Position numbers and translations under genes: made by a program
Assembly (NCBI GenBank): GCA_003157945.1
Contig: PMFY01000195.1
Span: 970 to 6,695 of the forward strand
Source of the DNA: Acidimicrobiaceae bacterium
GTDB taxonomy: Bacteria; Actinomycetota; Acidimicrobiia; Acidimicrobiales; RAAP-2
Direction: 5' to 3'
Length of the DNA: 5,726 nt
Shown here: one piece after another, positions 5,142-5,726 of the stretch
How the letters are laid out: each line of letters begins with the position of its first letter
How positions within the stretch are numbered: position 1 is the first letter of the stretch
Notes under the pieces: model-generated
The model's input: only the letters and a program-made list of their open reading frames with translations
Told to the model about the DNA's origin: nothing
Database searches by the model: none

Positions 5142-5726
5142 TCAGGCCGTGCGGAGCTCCGGCCACAGGCCCCGGCGGACCGGACCGAGCAACCGCTGGG
5201 TGTAGGTCCCACCGAGGTGCCGGGACCGCCAGGTGAGCATCGACTGGGCCAGGGGGAGGACCGTCGCCGGATCGGTCGTGGTGGTGTGCCACGTGGGGTC
5301 GGCCGCCAGGTCGAAGCACAGCCACGTCCCGTCGCCGAACTGCACGTAGGCATGGGTCGGCGTGCGCTCGACGGCGAGGTTGGTCCGCTCGAGCCAGGGG
5401 TCGGGTCCACCTTCCGTCCGCAGGGGTCCCATCACCATGTCGCGCCAGTCCCACTCCCAATGGGTCGAGGTGCGCCACCGCTCGGGCGTGCCGCCGTCGA
5501 GGAACGGCACCAGTGATGTGCCGTCGCACTGGACCGGCACCTCCTGGCCGAGCAGTTCGGCGATGGTGGGGAGCAGGTCGACGGCCTCGGTGAACTCGTC
5601 GACCACCCGGCCCGCCGGGCCGGGCCGGCCCGGGGCGCGCACGATGCAGGGGATGGCGTAGGTCGACTCGTAGAAGGCCAGTTTCTCGATCAATCCGTGG
5701 TCGCCCAGCTGCTCGCCGTGGTCGGA
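5142..5726 (-). CDS. Sulfatase / phosphonate monoester hydrolase-like enzyme, C-terminal part (5' end off window)
   Basis: The C-terminal 194 residues of an alkaline-phosphatase-superfamily hydrolase, cut by the right edge. The visible part opens with SDHGEQLGDHG, whose D2 and H3 are the usual metal ligands of sulfatases, followed by K15 in IEKLAFYE. The Asp-to-Lys spacing of 13 agrees with the active-site residues I recall for bacterial phosphonate monoester hydrolases (D324, K337). Further family marks are IPCIVRAPG, DEFTEAVDLLPTIAELLG, QCDGTSLVPFLDGG and THWEWDWRD. Together these favour the phosphonate monoester hydrolase/arylsulfatase branch over typical secreted sulfatases. The formylglycine Cys (or Ser) and any signal peptide lie outside the window, so substrate class and location cannot be decided. 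The frame is open to the edge; the true start is upstream and not visible. Ends 36 bases from the converging small gene. Confidence 0.9.
   Translation of the reverse strand, partial: SDHGEQLGDHGLIEKLAFYESTYAIPCIVRAPGRPGPAGRVVDEFTEAVDLLPTIAELLGQEVPVQCDGTSLVPFLDGGTPERWRTSTHWEWDWRDMVMGPLRTEGGPDPWLERTNLAVERTPTHAYVQFGDGTWLCFDLAADPTWHTTTTDPATVLPLAQSMLTWRSRHLGGTYTQRLLGPVRRGLWPELRTA

Overview
The window is uniformly very GC-rich, with G/C-rich third codon positions, GTG and ATG starts, densely packed genes and two apparently leaderless genes. This points to a high-GC actinobacterium. The sequence does not fix the genus; an Acidimicrobiia-like or other non-model actinobacterial lineage is only a guess. 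I see no rRNA, tRNA, CRISPR array, insertion sequence or attachment site.

Left part (1-1565): a divergent two-component pair. On the minus strand, cut by the window edge, is the receiver domain of a NarL/DevR(DosR)-like response regulator. 72 bases away on the plus strand is a soluble GAF-domain histidine kinase of the DevS/DosS/DosT type. Its GAF domain keeps the residues that align with the haem-ligating His and the distal Tyr of mycobacterial DevS, and it has the DosT-like Gly where DevS has Glu87. The likely role is haem-based sensing of O2, NO or CO, signalling to the divergent regulator. It has one GAF domain instead of the two in the mycobacterial proteins.

Middle (1566-4683): a 109-base gap holding a 10-bp palindrome and a strong GC hairpin leads into a three-gene operon. 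The genes are a single-domain UspA stress protein, an ABC ATPase 2 bases downstream of it, and a 12-helix permease whose start overlaps the ATPase end. The ATPase/permease pair resembles drug or polyketide exporters such as Rv1218c/Rv1217c and the tetronasin transporter. Universal stress proteins are classic DosR targets, so the operon may be an output of the neighbouring sensor pair, but I found no convincing DosR box.

Right part (4684-5726): after a short 12-bp tandem repeat comes a small leaderless gene for a conserved, uncharacterised 118-residue protein that may adopt a PH-like fold. Facing it on the minus strand is the C-terminal part of a sulfatase/phosphonate monoester hydrolase-like enzyme, cut by the right edge.

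The most interesting elements are the single-GAF DosT-like haem kinase, the two start codons placed exactly at the predicted +1 of a TANNNT -10 element, and the link between an oxygen-sensor pair, a stress protein and an exporter.
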